Positions 45,635 to 54,331 of a stretch of DNA of 61,678 bases are shown here, one piece after another; position 1 is the first letter of the stretch, and every line of letters starts with the position of its first letter. Under the pieces are notes generated by a model. The model saw only the letters and a list, made by a program, of their open reading frames with translations. It ran no database searches and had not been told where the DNA came from. The stretch is from Clostridia bacterium (lineage in GTDB: Bacteria > Bacillota > Clostridia > Christensenellales > SZUA-584). A program made the position numbers and the translations under genes. The stretch lies in contig QKIQ01000030.1 in NCBI GenBank assembly GCA_003249555.1, forward strand, positions 1 through 61,678, in the 5' to 3' direction.

Positions 45635-46549
45635 ATGAAACGTTATGCAGTGGTGGATATTGGGACAAACTCAGCAAGGCTTATGATTGCTCATGTTGAG
45701 TATGGAAGAATTGTCACGGATTATAAAACGCTGCGTCTCATACGTGTGGGCGAGGGAATGGTCGGCAAAAAAATGATTATACAATCTGCCATGGAGCGCA
45801 CAAAGCAAGCTTTGCAGGAATATAAAAAGATAAGCAAAGAATATGGTGTAAATAAAAACGATTTTTTTGCTTTTGCAACAAGCGCTGTACGTGACGCGAA
45901 TAATAAAGAAGCGTTCTGTCTTTTTTTGAAGAACGAATGTGATATCAACATAGATATTATATCAGGCGACAAAGAAGCGCTTCTGGGTTTTGCAGGATGC
46001 ATAGACGGCAAAGGTGCTATGTTTGATATTGGCGGAGGCAGCACAGAGGTGATGCAAGGCAGTTTAAGCGACGTGCGTTTTGCTCATAGCTTTCGCATCG
46101 GAACAGTTCGTATGTTGCAGATGTTCCCAAGCGGCGATGACGCCGATCCCGACGCTTTTAAAAAGGCACATGCGCTTGCCGCCAAAACATTTGCCCAAGT
46201 ACCGGATGCGGGCAATAAGTTTTATACGGGTATTGGGGGTACAGCAACGGCATTGGCCGCATTGGATCTTGGTTTGACTGAATATATATCAGAGCGCGTA
46301 CAAGGCCATATAATTACGTTTCAGCGCGCACAAGAGCTTTGCAATGTACTAAAAAGCAAAACAAAAGATCAGCGCAAAGCCATAAACGGTCTGCCCGAAA
46401 AGAAAGCTGATGTGGTCGTATTCGGTGCTATTATATTTTTTGAGTTTATGAAAGCAGTAGGAGCCACATCCGTCATTGTAAGCGACAGCGATAACCAGGA
46501 AGGCTATTTAAAATTCAAGCTAGGGCTCATTGAGGCGTGCTGTTACTAA
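45635..46549 (+). CDS. ppx: Ppx/GppA-type phosphatase
   Basis: A 304-aa actin-fold phosphatase that removes phosphate from polyphosphate ends or from pppGpp. Phosphate loops are VVDIGTNSARLMIAHV (near residues 6-21) and FDIGGGSTEVM (near 131-141); an ATSAVRDANN segment and the third loop TGIGGTATALAALDL follow. Length covers only the two-lobe core, without the C-terminal HD-like part of large Ppx, as is common in Clostridia. Start ATG 45635 has AAGGAGG 10 bases upstream; the longer frame from 45500 includes the divIC terminator. Its last 23 bases overlap the 3' end of the converging MFS gene. Confidence 0.9.
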   Translation: MKRYAVVDIGTNSARLMIAHVEYGRIVTDYKTLRLIRVGEGMVGKKMIIQSAMERTKQALQEYKKISKEYGVNKNDFFAFATSAVRDANNKEAFCLFLKNECDINIDIISGDKEALLGFAGCIDGKGAMFDIGGGSTEVMQGSLSDVRFAHSFRIGTVRMLQMFPSGDDADPDAFKKAHALAAKTFAQVPDAGNKFYTGIGGTATALAALDLGLTEYISERVQGHIITFQRAQELCNVLKSKTKDQRKAINGLPEKKADVVVFGAIIFFEFMKAVGATSVIVSDSDNQEGYLKFKLGLIEACCY

Positions 46550-47936
46550 TGGCGGACTGATACTTAGCCACGGTTTCTCGGTTTAGCGTATATTTGTTTA
46601 TAAATATCAGCGCAAGCACAAAACAAACAAGAAAACCGATAGGAAGTATCATACCAAGCTTCAAATAGACAGAAGGTGCTTGAACAAGCTTCGAATCAAA
46701 ATGTATGATGTCGAGCAGCGAGCCCACAAACATGGCCGATAATGACTGCGAAAACTTAAACATAAAAGTGGCGCATCCGTAAAACACACCTTCCTTACGC
46801 GTACCCGAATAGTATGCGTCCTTATCAATGGTATCTGTGATCATGGAATATGGTAAAGCAATACTGCCGCCCATGGAAAGACCCATAAGCATGGACAAAG
46901 GGAGTACTACGAGATAGTGGTTGGTAATCCATGAATTCACGAATACAGCCAAAGCAAACAGAAACGTCACAAATATATTAATAACAAGGCAAGCCTTTAG
47001 CGCGGTTTTTTTCTCAAATTTATTGGCAACAAACAGCCAAAACGGCTGCGCAAAAAGCGCCATAATGAAAAGAGCTCCAAAAACAATCGCGATCTGCCGG
47101 TTGTTGAAACAAAAAGTATATGTAAAAACGTGCAAACCAACAGACCCCACTATACCCATAGCCATATTCACGAATAGAAGGCCTAGACTTACATTGCGAA
47201 AATCGTTGCATTTGAGCGCTTCGGCCGTCTCCCTAAATATACCGTTCAATGGATTCCTTTTAATTTTTGGTACAGAATAAGCAGGCTGATTTCGATATGT
47301 TAAAGCAATGCAAATACCGGCGCATATAAGCGTGATAATTGATGTCGATATAGAAAGCGACACATAAGACTGTGGATTGAGCTGTCCGTTTGCAAATTCA
47401 GGCGTAGGACGAAAGAAAACAGCCATACCTACAATGGTAGGAAACATGAAGCCGAGAAAGAAGAATGCCGTGCGGAATGATTGGACAGCTGTCCGCTCGT
47501 CGTAATCCGATGACAATTCAGCCCCAAGCGCCATATACGGCGTCGTATAAACCGTTGAAAAGGTTTTAAGAAGGATAAGCAATAAACCAAGCAACGCGGC
47601 TTTTGTCATGTACGGGAGGTTTGCATCGACCTGCCATAAAAGCAAACTGCAAACGGCGAGCCCGATAGAACCGAATAAAACATAAAACAAGCGTCGCCCA
47701 AGCAGTATTTTTTTATTTGTGTGATCTGAGATATATCCCATGACAGGATCTGTTAATGCATCCCATATGGTACTAATAAATACAAGGGTGCCTGTAAGCA
47801 CGCCGGATAAACCCAAGACTTCTGTTGAAAAAAAGACAAAAAGCGAGGATACGAGCTGAAACGGGATTCCGTAGGATAAAGACCCGATTCCGTATCCGAG
47901 TTTTACTTTGGTCGAAAGCTTGTTTCTATGCGTCAT
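46527..47936 (-). CDS. MFS transporter, GPH (glycoside:cation symporter) type
   Basis: A 469-aa carrier with about 12 membrane segments. The N-terminal KLGYGIGSLSYGIPFQLVSSLFVFF, WDALTDPVMGYISDHT and the loop with GRRLFYVLF match the GPH/melibiose-type symporters, which bring in glycosides with sodium or protons; exact substrate cannot be read. AGGGGG lies about 12 bases before ATG 47936. It is last in a minus-strand set after the acyltransferase fusion and the GltS-like gene, 29 bases downstream. The 3' end overlaps ppx by 23 bases with no terminator between them. Confidence 0.9.
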   Translation of the reverse strand: MTHRNKLSTKVKLGYGIGSLSYGIPFQLVSSLFVFFSTEVLGLSGVLTGTLVFISTIWDALTDPVMGYISDHTNKKILLGRRLFYVLFGSIGLAVCSLLLWQVDANLPYMTKAALLGLLLILLKTFSTVYTTPYMALGAELSSDYDERTAVQSFRTAFFFLGFMFPTIVGMAVFFRPTPEFANGQLNPQSYVSLSISTSIITLICAGICIALTYRNQPAYSVPKIKRNPLNGIFRETAEALKCNDFRNVSLGLLFVNMAMGIVGSVGLHVFTYTFCFNNRQIAIVFGALFIMALFAQPFWLFVANKFEKKTALKACLVINIFVTFLFALAVFVNSWITNHYLVVLPLSMLMGLSMGGSIALPYSMITDTIDKDAYYSGTRKEGVFYGCATFMFKFSQSLSAMFVGSLLDIIHFDSKLVQAPSVYLKLGMILPIGFLVCFVLALIFINKYTLNRETVAKYQSAISNSTPQ

Positions 47937-47965
47937 TATTGGATTGTCCCCCTAAGACAATGTCA

Positions 47966-49372
47966 CTAAACATTTTGTTTTTTCTGCCGCTTGGTATGTG
48001 CCTTTTTGCTGAGCCTGATGCCCAGCAGACAAACAGCAGAATAGACCGCAAAAATGGCAAATGTCACAATATATAGCCAAGGCTTGTCGTCAACCCAGGC
48101 AGAGACAGGAATGCTTAATACCATCATAAGAGGTATACCGATAATGGCTCCAAAGCCGCTGCCCAGCACCAGGCTTTCCGGCACACTTGTTTTGCCTTCG
48201 GGGTCTACCTCTTTGAGCAGCGCCATGGCTGTGACAACGGTTCCCGTCCACATACCGTATAATCCGATGGCATGTTCCATTTTTTCTTCTTTATATATCC
48301 ACTTTGCCATTAATGCGGAGTATATCATTGTGAAAAGACCGCCGACGGTAGAGAGTATAAGTACAGGAACAAGATACTGAGAGAGAACCGAAATCGACAC
48401 AGCACAAACTGAAGCCACGATCATAATGTCAAAAGCCGTTGATGAAATACGCTGTAACAGATAGTTATCCGCATAGTCAACACGAATCAGGTTTTTCTTG
48501 TATAGCTGGTTGAATAAATAGCGCACTCCCATGGCGATCAGCGTACCAAATAAGAACTGGAAACCCCAAAAGAGCTTCATCAGTGTGCTTTGTGCACCGA
48601 GAATGGCCTCAAGGCCGATTAGCAGCAGATAAGTCAGCAGATAGCAGGCGCCGATAAGTATGGCCTGTATCGTTAAATCATCCAAATACAGCGTAATCGG
48701 CACACGCCCCGTGTGTTCCTGAACATCGGGTGATGTTGCTGACGTCGTTTCGTTGGATGACGCCACAGATGGTTTATCTTTCTTGTATTTCTTTCTTAGA
48801 AAATGCATATAAGGCAATCCGCCGATAATTGCCCATAAGAAGCCAAATGTGGCCATGGTAAGCCCGATATTTCCGCCGTTTTCGAGTGCCTTGGAAGCAG
48901 GCTCGAGCATCTCAAAGGATTGACCTGTCGAAAACGCCTGACCTGGGCCCTGTGCAAAAGAGAGGGGGAGAAGCAAGCCAAAATTCGGAAACAGGCTCGG
49001 CATAACTGTATAAAACAAAACCAGGGTAATACCAAGACCCAAAGCAGCCTGCCAAATGTAAGTATTGACTATGGCAAATCCGGTATTCGTGATATTTTCG
49101 GTCGATTTTCGGCGGCGCTTTTTCAAGGCCATGGCGATAAAGCCAATAGCCATAAAGTGATAAACCATGTCTTCGAGCATATCCGTGTCAAATGGAATAA
49201 CCCCTAAGATTTCCGGTCCCAACAGCAGACCGAGCAGTCCGCCAAATAATGCTGTGGGTACAAGATGGCGTTTAAAAAACGGTATATTTGATTTAATGAT
49301 AAGCGATACTCCCAGCAAAGCCAGAAGAAAAGTAAACTGCAATACTGTGTTCCATCCACCCTCTAAACCCAT
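47966..49372 (-). CDS. GltS-like sodium/glutamate-type symporter
   Basis: A 468-aa membrane protein with about 11 hydrophobic segments and one polar loop near 205-230. Sequence such as LFGGLLGLLLGPEILGVIPFDTDMLEDMVYH, given in parts as LFGGLLGLLLGPE and the SFAQGPGQAFSTGQSFE region, together with NIGLTMATFGFLWAIIGGLPY, matches the GltS family core, where paired re-entrant loops bind substrate and sodium. I use ATG 49372, with AGGAG 7 bases upstream, over a TTG two codons earlier. It is larger than classic GltS (about 400 aa), so the substrate may differ. It starts 13 bases after the acyltransferase fusion, implying co-transcription. Confidence 0.82.
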   Translation of the reverse strand: MGLEGGWNTVLQFTFLLALLGVSLIIKSNIPFFKRHLVPTALFGGLLGLLLGPEILGVIPFDTDMLEDMVYHFMAIGFIAMALKKRRRKSTENITNTGFAIVNTYIWQAALGLGITLVLFYTVMPSLFPNFGLLLPLSFAQGPGQAFSTGQSFEMLEPASKALENGGNIGLTMATFGFLWAIIGGLPYMHFLRKKYKKDKPSVASSNETTSATSPDVQEHTGRVPITLYLDDLTIQAILIGACYLLTYLLLIGLEAILGAQSTLMKLFWGFQFLFGTLIAMGVRYLFNQLYKKNLIRVDYADNYLLQRISSTAFDIMIVASVCAVSISVLSQYLVPVLILSTVGGLFTMIYSALMAKWIYKEEKMEHAIGLYGMWTGTVVTAMALLKEVDPEGKTSVPESLVLGSGFGAIIGIPLMMVLSIPVSAWVDDKPWLYIVTFAIFAVYSAVCLLGIRLSKKAHTKRQKKQNV

Positions 49373-49385
49373 TTTCAAACTCCTT

Positions 49386-50567
49386 TTATTGCTGTTTTAT
49401 TGCTTCAAGCGCGCAGCTCCATTTGTACGCGGACACGCGTTTTTCAGTAAAACCAATCCTGTAATCAATACCTTTATAGCTAAACTCAAGATCAGACTTA
49501 AAATAAACAGAAATACCGCGCATTTTTGATGTATCAAATATACGCTGCCCGATCATCATTTTGTCCCTTTTCAGACTAAGCGCTCCCGAATCTATAAGTT
49601 CAAAAGGCCGTTCCTTTGTTTTTGCACAATATATTTTTGCACCTTCGTCAGATAAAATGCTAGTATCAGTATCTGCATGAATTATTCGTGATGACAGAAG
49701 GCGTAGCTGCCAGTCATTAAGCTCCGATGAGTTGTCCGCAGGCAATTCACCTTTAATGGCGTGAACAAAGCCATAGGAGTCAAGACGGTAAGCAGCGCCG
49801 CAAACCATACATCTGACACGCTCATCAGAGGAAACCATTGAGCCTATACGTTTACATGTGGGGCATACAAAAAGCAGACGTTCAAATCCCTTGGATAACG
49901 CCTTGCCATTAAACGCGATTTTTCTTTGTTTCTGCCAAACAGCTTCGTTGTGAGAGAGCGCCGAAGATACGCTTCGTTCAATATCAAGTAAATTTGGTTT
50001 TACTCCGTTATCAAAATGAGTCTGGAAAAATACTTCAACCACGCCGCGTCGTTTTTTGTCTGCCCATCGCGGCTCTGAGAGGTATGAGCCTTTTATGCAT
50101 GCTGTCACAACAGGCACTCCAAGAAGCTCTGCGAGGCGGTATGTGGTGGGGGAGATAGGTCCTGTTTTACCATCCCAGCTTCTGCCGCCTTCCGGAAATA
50201 TTCCCACAATGCCACCTTGTTTAATTGTTCGAATAATTTGACGTATGGCCTTGCTGTCTGTCACGAGTTTTCGTTTAGGAATGAAACCCACAAATTCCAT
50301 AAGCTGTCCCAGCGTTTTTTTCTTAAACATTGCATCTGTGACAACGAAATGAATGGGCCTATTTATGAGACATTGGAGAAACAGGCCGTCTAAATTGTTG
50401 CAGTGATTAGCAAGCAGCAGATATGGGCCTTTTTTAGGAAGAACGTTTCCATTCAAAGATTGAAGCCTGTAAAAGAACCTTATATAAAGGCCGTATGTGA
50501 CCCGATATAGACCAAGAAGCAGAAGAGTAATATAATAATTGACAAACAGACGGCGTTCTTTGCTCAC
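49386..50567 (-). CDS. PlsC-type acyltransferase fused to a zinc ribbon and C-terminal domain
   Basis: A 393-aa three-part protein. Residues about 1-35 contain a membrane-associated helix; the PlsC-type domain (about 40-215) has the catalytic HX4D, H55 to D60, in ANHCNNLDG and the phosphate-binding FPEGGRSWDGKTG. A zinc ribbon follows, C235-x2-C238-x14-C253-x2-C256. A beta-rich C-terminal domain (about 290-393) is loosely GRAM/PH-like. PlsC enzymes acylate lysophosphatidic acid, but this fusion is not one I recognise. GTG 50567 has AAGGAGC 7 bases upstream. It heads an operon with GltS-like and GPH carriers. Confidence 0.82.
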   Translation of the reverse strand: MSKERRLFVNYYITLLLLGLYRVTYGLYIRFFYRLQSLNGNVLPKKGPYLLLANHCNNLDGLFLQCLINRPIHFVVTDAMFKKKTLGQLMEFVGFIPKRKLVTDSKAIRQIIRTIKQGGIVGIFPEGGRSWDGKTGPISPTTYRLAELLGVPVVTACIKGSYLSEPRWADKKRRGVVEVFFQTHFDNGVKPNLLDIERSVSSALSHNEAVWQKQRKIAFNGKALSKGFERLLFVCPTCKRIGSMVSSDERVRCMVCGAAYRLDSYGFVHAIKGELPADNSSELNDWQLRLLSSRIIHADTDTSILSDEGAKIYCAKTKERPFELIDSGALSLKRDKMMIGQRIFDTSKMRGISVYFKSDLEFSYKGIDYRIGFTEKRVSAYKWSCALEAIKQQ

Positions 50568-50695
50568 ATCAAGCTCCTTTTATTTTACATCATTATAGCA
50601 TTATATCTGAAAAAAGTATTGTAAAAGTTGTATAAAATGAGCCTAAAAACAATAGAACTGAATATGTTTATAATAGAAACGCATCTTTTTAATGC

Positions 50696-50726
50696 AAAAA
50701 AGCAGAGCGTGATGCCCTGCTTTTTA
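50696..50726. terminator. Terminator downstream of the HU gene
   Basis: AAAAAGCAGAGC (50697-50708) pairs with GCCCTGCTTTTT (50714-50725) around a GTGAT loop, with A and T runs on both sides. On the minus strand it ends the HU transcript just before the promoter region of the acyltransferase operon. Confidence 0.85.
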
Positions 50727-50737
50727 TGATGTGTTCT

Positions 50738-51013
50738 CTATTTGTTTAGTGCATCTTTAAAGGCTTTGCCAGGTTTGAAAGCCGGAGCATTAGAAGCAGG
50801 AATGTCAATCTGCGCACCTGTCGCCGGATTAACGCCTTTTCTTGCCGCTCTTTGTCTCAGTTCAAAGGACCCAAAGCCTGTCCACTGCACTTTTTCGCCG
50901 TTGCTTAATGCTCCGCTGATGATACCGACAAGCGCTGACAGGCACGCATCTGTATCTTTTTTTGTGAGGTTGGATTTTTGGGCAACGGCTTCAATCAATT
51001 CTGATTTGTTCAT
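50738..51013 (-). CDS. hup: HU-family DNA-binding protein
   Basis: A 91-aa HU homologue. MNKSELIEAVAQKSNLTKKD opens the helical dimer part; the beta arm holds WTGFGSFELRQRAARKGVNPATG and the typical IPASNAPAFKPGKAFKDALN end, given here in parts. It bends and compacts DNA. AGGAGG lies about 9 bases before ATG 51013; a longer frame to 51145 runs into mazG. A TATAAT at about 51052-51057 on the minus strand may provide a separate promoter. It comes after spoVB and mazG on the same strand, as in other Clostridia, where yabP would come next. Confidence 0.95.
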   Translation of the reverse strand: MNKSELIEAVAQKSNLTKKDTDACLSALVGIISGALSNGEKVQWTGFGSFELRQRAARKGVNPATGAQIDIPASNAPAFKPGKAFKDALNK

Positions 51014-51083
51014 AAAGTAATCCTCCTGGTTTAAAAAGAATTTATTTGGTATTATATAACACCATTTTGATTTAACGAAAACG

Positions 51084-52499
51084 TTATTTTCCGTCAATCT
51101 GCAGTTTTGCTTTGTCCCATAGTTCATCGAGCTTTCCAAAGCCACAGCTTTTCATATCGATTTTTTGCTCATTCGCAAGACGCTCGACAATTGAAAAGCG
51201 GGCTATGAATTTATCTGTCGCTTTTTGCAGCACGGTTTCCGGCTCAACACCAAGAAGGCGAACCACGTTGACGGCGGAGAACAGCAGATCTCCGCATTCT
51301 TCAGCAAGCGCCTCATTGTCTTTGCTTTGCTTCACTTCCTCAATTTCTTCATAAAGCTTCTCAAAGGCCTGCGCTGCATCGCTGAAATCAAATCCCACAT
51401 GCGCTGCTTTATGCTGAACCTTGCCGCTGCGCATCAGTGCCGGCATGCTTTTGGGAACACCTAAAAGCACCTCGGACTGTGACTGCTGGCCCTTTTCGCC
51501 CTTTTTGATCTGTTCCCAGTTTTTAATGACATCATCGGGCGAATCTGCCACTGCGCTGCCGAATATATGCGTATGCCTGGATATCATCTTCGCACATATG
51601 GCTGTTGTGACATCACAGATATCAAACTCACCATGCTGTTGCGCAATTCTTGCATGGAAGACGACTTGTAAAAGGACATCTCCTAGCTCGTCGTACAGCG
51701 CGTCCATATCATCATCATCGATCGCTTCCAGCACTTCATAGCTTTCTTCCACAAGATAACGCTTCAAGCTTTTATGAGTTTGCTCTTTGTCCCAAGGACA
51801 GCCTGTTCTTGAACACAGCCGTTCCATGACGGATACAAGATCCGCGAATGTGTATCGGCGTTTTTTTTCCAGTGAACAGGAAGGTAATACCACGCTAGTA
51901 TAATAACCGTATGCTGGCTCCGCGTCAAGAAGGCAAAGTGGAATGATTTTCCCTTTATTGCTTCGTGTGTCAACTAAAAAAATATTATGCTCATCATCAT
52001 AAACGCGAGACAGGCATATTTTAAGCTCAGATGCTTTAAACCGGGAATCGATTTCATCGATCACCACTACGGTGTTCGTATCCCAAATATGTGTGAATGC
52101 CGATGCGCAAAACATTGTGACACCGCGTGTACCGTCGGCCACGCCTGCCTCAAAAGCTGCGCAAAGAGCTCGGCTCCCATCAGGAATCACACTCACGCTT
52201 TCGCCGTTTTGTTTGATTCTTGTAACAGCTTTTGCAGCAATATTATTTCTGCAAATATCTCCAAGGACAATAAACAGCGTATCATCACGATGCAACTTTT
52301 CACAAGCTTTGTCGGCAAGAGTGTCAAAGTCTTCAGCGGCTTCATATAGGCTATCCAAAGTATCATATTCGATACCTGCATCGTCGAGTACTTGTCCCAA
52401 TTTAGTTTGTAATACCACATGGCGAGCATGTCGTGCCTTTTCCAACACGTCTTGACTCATACATCCATTAGCACTCATGCCCGCAATTGTTAAACGCAT
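51084..52499 (-). CDS. mazG: YabN/MazG: degenerate tetrapyrrole methylase fold fused to MazG
   Basis: A 471-aa fusion. The N-terminal half (about 1-205) aligns in layout with the SAM-dependent TP-methylase domain of YabN, but the Gly-rich start (GLGxGD) reads AGMSANG and the GHP motif reads GDI, so it is probably inactive. The C-terminal half (about 220-471) is a full MazG pyrophosphohydrolase with CPWDKEQTHKSLKRYLVEESYE, split here as CPWDKEQTH and LVEESYEVLEAID, and YDELGDVLLQVVFHA; a second MazG-like module follows with EECGDLLFSAVNVVRLL. It hydrolyses NTPs such as damaged nucleotides. It is one base from spoVB upstream. Confidence 0.92.
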   Translation of the reverse strand: MRLTIAGMSANGCMSQDVLEKARHARHVVLQTKLGQVLDDAGIEYDTLDSLYEAAEDFDTLADKACEKLHRDDTLFIVLGDICRNNIAAKAVTRIKQNGESVSVIPDGSRALCAAFEAGVADGTRGVTMFCASAFTHIWDTNTVVVIDEIDSRFKASELKICLSRVYDDEHNIFLVDTRSNKGKIIPLCLLDAEPAYGYYTSVVLPSCSLEKKRRYTFADLVSVMERLCSRTGCPWDKEQTHKSLKRYLVEESYEVLEAIDDDDMDALYDELGDVLLQVVFHARIAQQHGEFDICDVTTAICAKMISRHTHIFGSAVADSPDDVIKNWEQIKKGEKGQQSQSEVLLGVPKSMPALMRSGKVQHKAAHVGFDFSDAAQAFEKLYEEIEEVKQSKDNEALAEECGDLLFSAVNVVRLLGVEPETVLQKATDKFIARFSIVERLANEQKIDMKSCGFGKLDELWDKAKLQIDGK

Positions 52500-52500
52500 A

Positions 52501-54129
52501 TCAGTCCTCCCAGAACCCCAGTTTATTCATTAAACGCGTGATACGTCCTCCGCCAGGAATAAATTCCATATCTTCTTTTGAAATCGACCTTGAGACAAAC
52601 AGCATGATGATGTAAACAATAGCAGCTGCTGTGATACAAAGAATCGTCGTTTTGGTGCTGCCAAGTACCGGAAAAATTGATTGATACATAAAGTATACCA
52701 CGGCGCCCATCACAATGGTGGATACAAGAGGCATAAACACGCCGGAAATTGGTTTTATTGATGGCTTTGTAATCTTAATGACATAAACGAGATTTAATAG
52801 TGCCGCGATACCATAGCATGCCGCCGTACCCAGCGCTGCACCATTGATGTTAATGGAAGGAACACGTATCAGCACAATACTGATAATCACCTTAACCACA
52901 GCGCCGATTGCCAGATTCACCAGCGGTACAGTGGGATGTCCTGCACCTTGAAGGACACCCGTCATTGTCTGAAGCAGTGTCAAAAACAACACACCAATTG
53001 ACAGCGTTTGAAGAAGCTGTGTACCCACAATGATCTCATCGGGCTCAAGCCCGGACGAATAAAGAAGGGATATGATAGGCCCGGCCAAAAGATACATGCC
53101 AACGGCACAGGGCAATCCGATCAATATTGATAGCTTAAACCCCATTGCGGAGCGTACACTTACCATTTGCGGGTTCTTTTGTGCGCGGGCTTCCGAAATC
53201 GCGGGAACAAGGCTCATGCAAAGCGCAAGAGAAAGCACGGCCGGCATATTAATAAGAGGATTTACTGAACCGGTCAATACGCCAAAGCTTGTTTTTGGTG
53301 TCAGCGGATTAAACGCTGAGTAGTCTACGGATGCCATGGTATTTGTAACAATCAGCGTATCTAGAAAATTAACGATGGGCATCAGGCAAGCGCCTAAAGT
53401 GATGGGTATTGCCGTAAAAAGAAGATCTTTTACAGTTGAACGTTCGGATTGTAAAGCGATACCGGAAGCCTGACGGCGTTTTTGCTTTATTTGCCGTTTC
53501 CGTCGGTTATACAAAACAATAATGACAGCAAGAGCGAAAATTTCGGAAATGGACACACCAAGAAGCGCGCCCGCCGCACCGTATTCCACACCCTTTGGGT
53601 ACCAGAGCCATGCCAGATAAAGACCGGCACCCAATTTTACAATCTGTTCAATTAGCTGCGTCATCGCCGTCGGCGACATCATTTGAAGACCCTGAAAATA
53701 GCCTCTGTATGCGGAGAGAATCGACACAAAGAACAGGGAAGGAGCAATCATGATTAAGGATAACTTGGCAGAAGGTATATTGGCCGCATTTGCAAGCACA
53801 CCCGAAAGCGAAAGCATCACCAATGTGGACGCGACGCCAATGATAAGCAGCAGTTTAAAAGCGGTTTGGAACACCTTGTGTGCGCCGCGGTAGTCTCCAA
53901 GCGTGACACGTTCTGATACAAGCTTTGAAATCGCCGCGGGAAGACCCGCTGTGGATATCACAACGAGTGCTGCATAGATGGGGTATGCCACCTGATAGTT
54001 TGCCATACCGTCTGCACCGATGATATTTGTTAGCGGTATGCGAAATACCGCACCGATAAACTTAACAATTAAACCGGCGACACCAAGAATGGCCGCGCCT
54101 TTTACAAAACTTTTCTGTCCGTTCGACAT
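52501..54129 (-). CDS. spoVB: Stage V sporulation protein B-like flippase (MurJ/MATE-like)
   Basis: A 542-aa membrane protein with about 14 hydrophobic segments of the MVF/polysaccharide flippase superfamily. The N-terminus FVKGAAILGVAGLIVKFIGAVFRIPL (seen as GAAILGVAGLIVKFIG) is the SpoVB hallmark; it likely flips a lipid-linked glycan across the forespore membrane for spore cortex. I use ATG 54129, with GGAG 5 bases upstream; an ATG five codons earlier lacks a site. A strong promoter is at 54192-54220. It is first in a minus-strand unit with mazG and HU. A vegetative Lipid II flippase role is the alternative. Confidence 0.9.
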   Translation of the reverse strand: MSNGQKSFVKGAAILGVAGLIVKFIGAVFRIPLTNIIGADGMANYQVAYPIYAALVVISTAGLPAAISKLVSERVTLGDYRGAHKVFQTAFKLLLIIGVASTLVMLSLSGVLANAANIPSAKLSLIMIAPSLFFVSILSAYRGYFQGLQMMSPTAMTQLIEQIVKLGAGLYLAWLWYPKGVEYGAAGALLGVSISEIFALAVIIVLYNRRKRQIKQKRRQASGIALQSERSTVKDLLFTAIPITLGACLMPIVNFLDTLIVTNTMASVDYSAFNPLTPKTSFGVLTGSVNPLINMPAVLSLALCMSLVPAISEARAQKNPQMVSVRSAMGFKLSILIGLPCAVGMYLLAGPIISLLYSSGLEPDEIIVGTQLLQTLSIGVLFLTLLQTMTGVLQGAGHPTVPLVNLAIGAVVKVIISIVLIRVPSININGAALGTAACYGIAALLNLVYVIKITKPSIKPISGVFMPLVSTIVMGAVVYFMYQSIFPVLGSTKTTILCITAAAIVYIIMLFVSRSISKEDMEFIPGGGRITRLMNKLGFWED

Positions 54130-54191
54130 GTATTCTCCAATCAATTTTCTTATAGTCTATTCGGTCAGCTGCGTTCTTAATTATTAAAGCA

Positions 54192-54220
54192 TTATATTAT
54201 AAAAAAAATGGTTTGCCAAT
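54192..54220 (-). promoter_or_regulatory. Promoter of the spoVB-mazG-HU unit
   Basis: On the minus strand, TTGGCA (54215-54220) and TATAAT (54192-54197) are spaced by 17 bases. A sigma-A type signal, 62 bases before the spoVB start. Confidence 0.78.
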
Positions 54221-54274
54221 ATGCACTAATATTGTATTTCGATAAAAATAGTCTGTTTAACGTTTTGCAAATAT

Positions 54275-54303
54275 TTGCCCAAAGAATAACTGTTGTGTAT
54301 AAT
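54275..54303 (+). promoter_or_regulatory. Promoter of trmL
   Basis: TTGCCC (54275-54280), a 17-base spacer and a perfect TATAAT (54298-54303). It is divergent from the spoVB promoter. Confidence 0.75.
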
Positions 54304-54331
54304 TAACCGAATAATCGCGTTGGGAGGCAAA

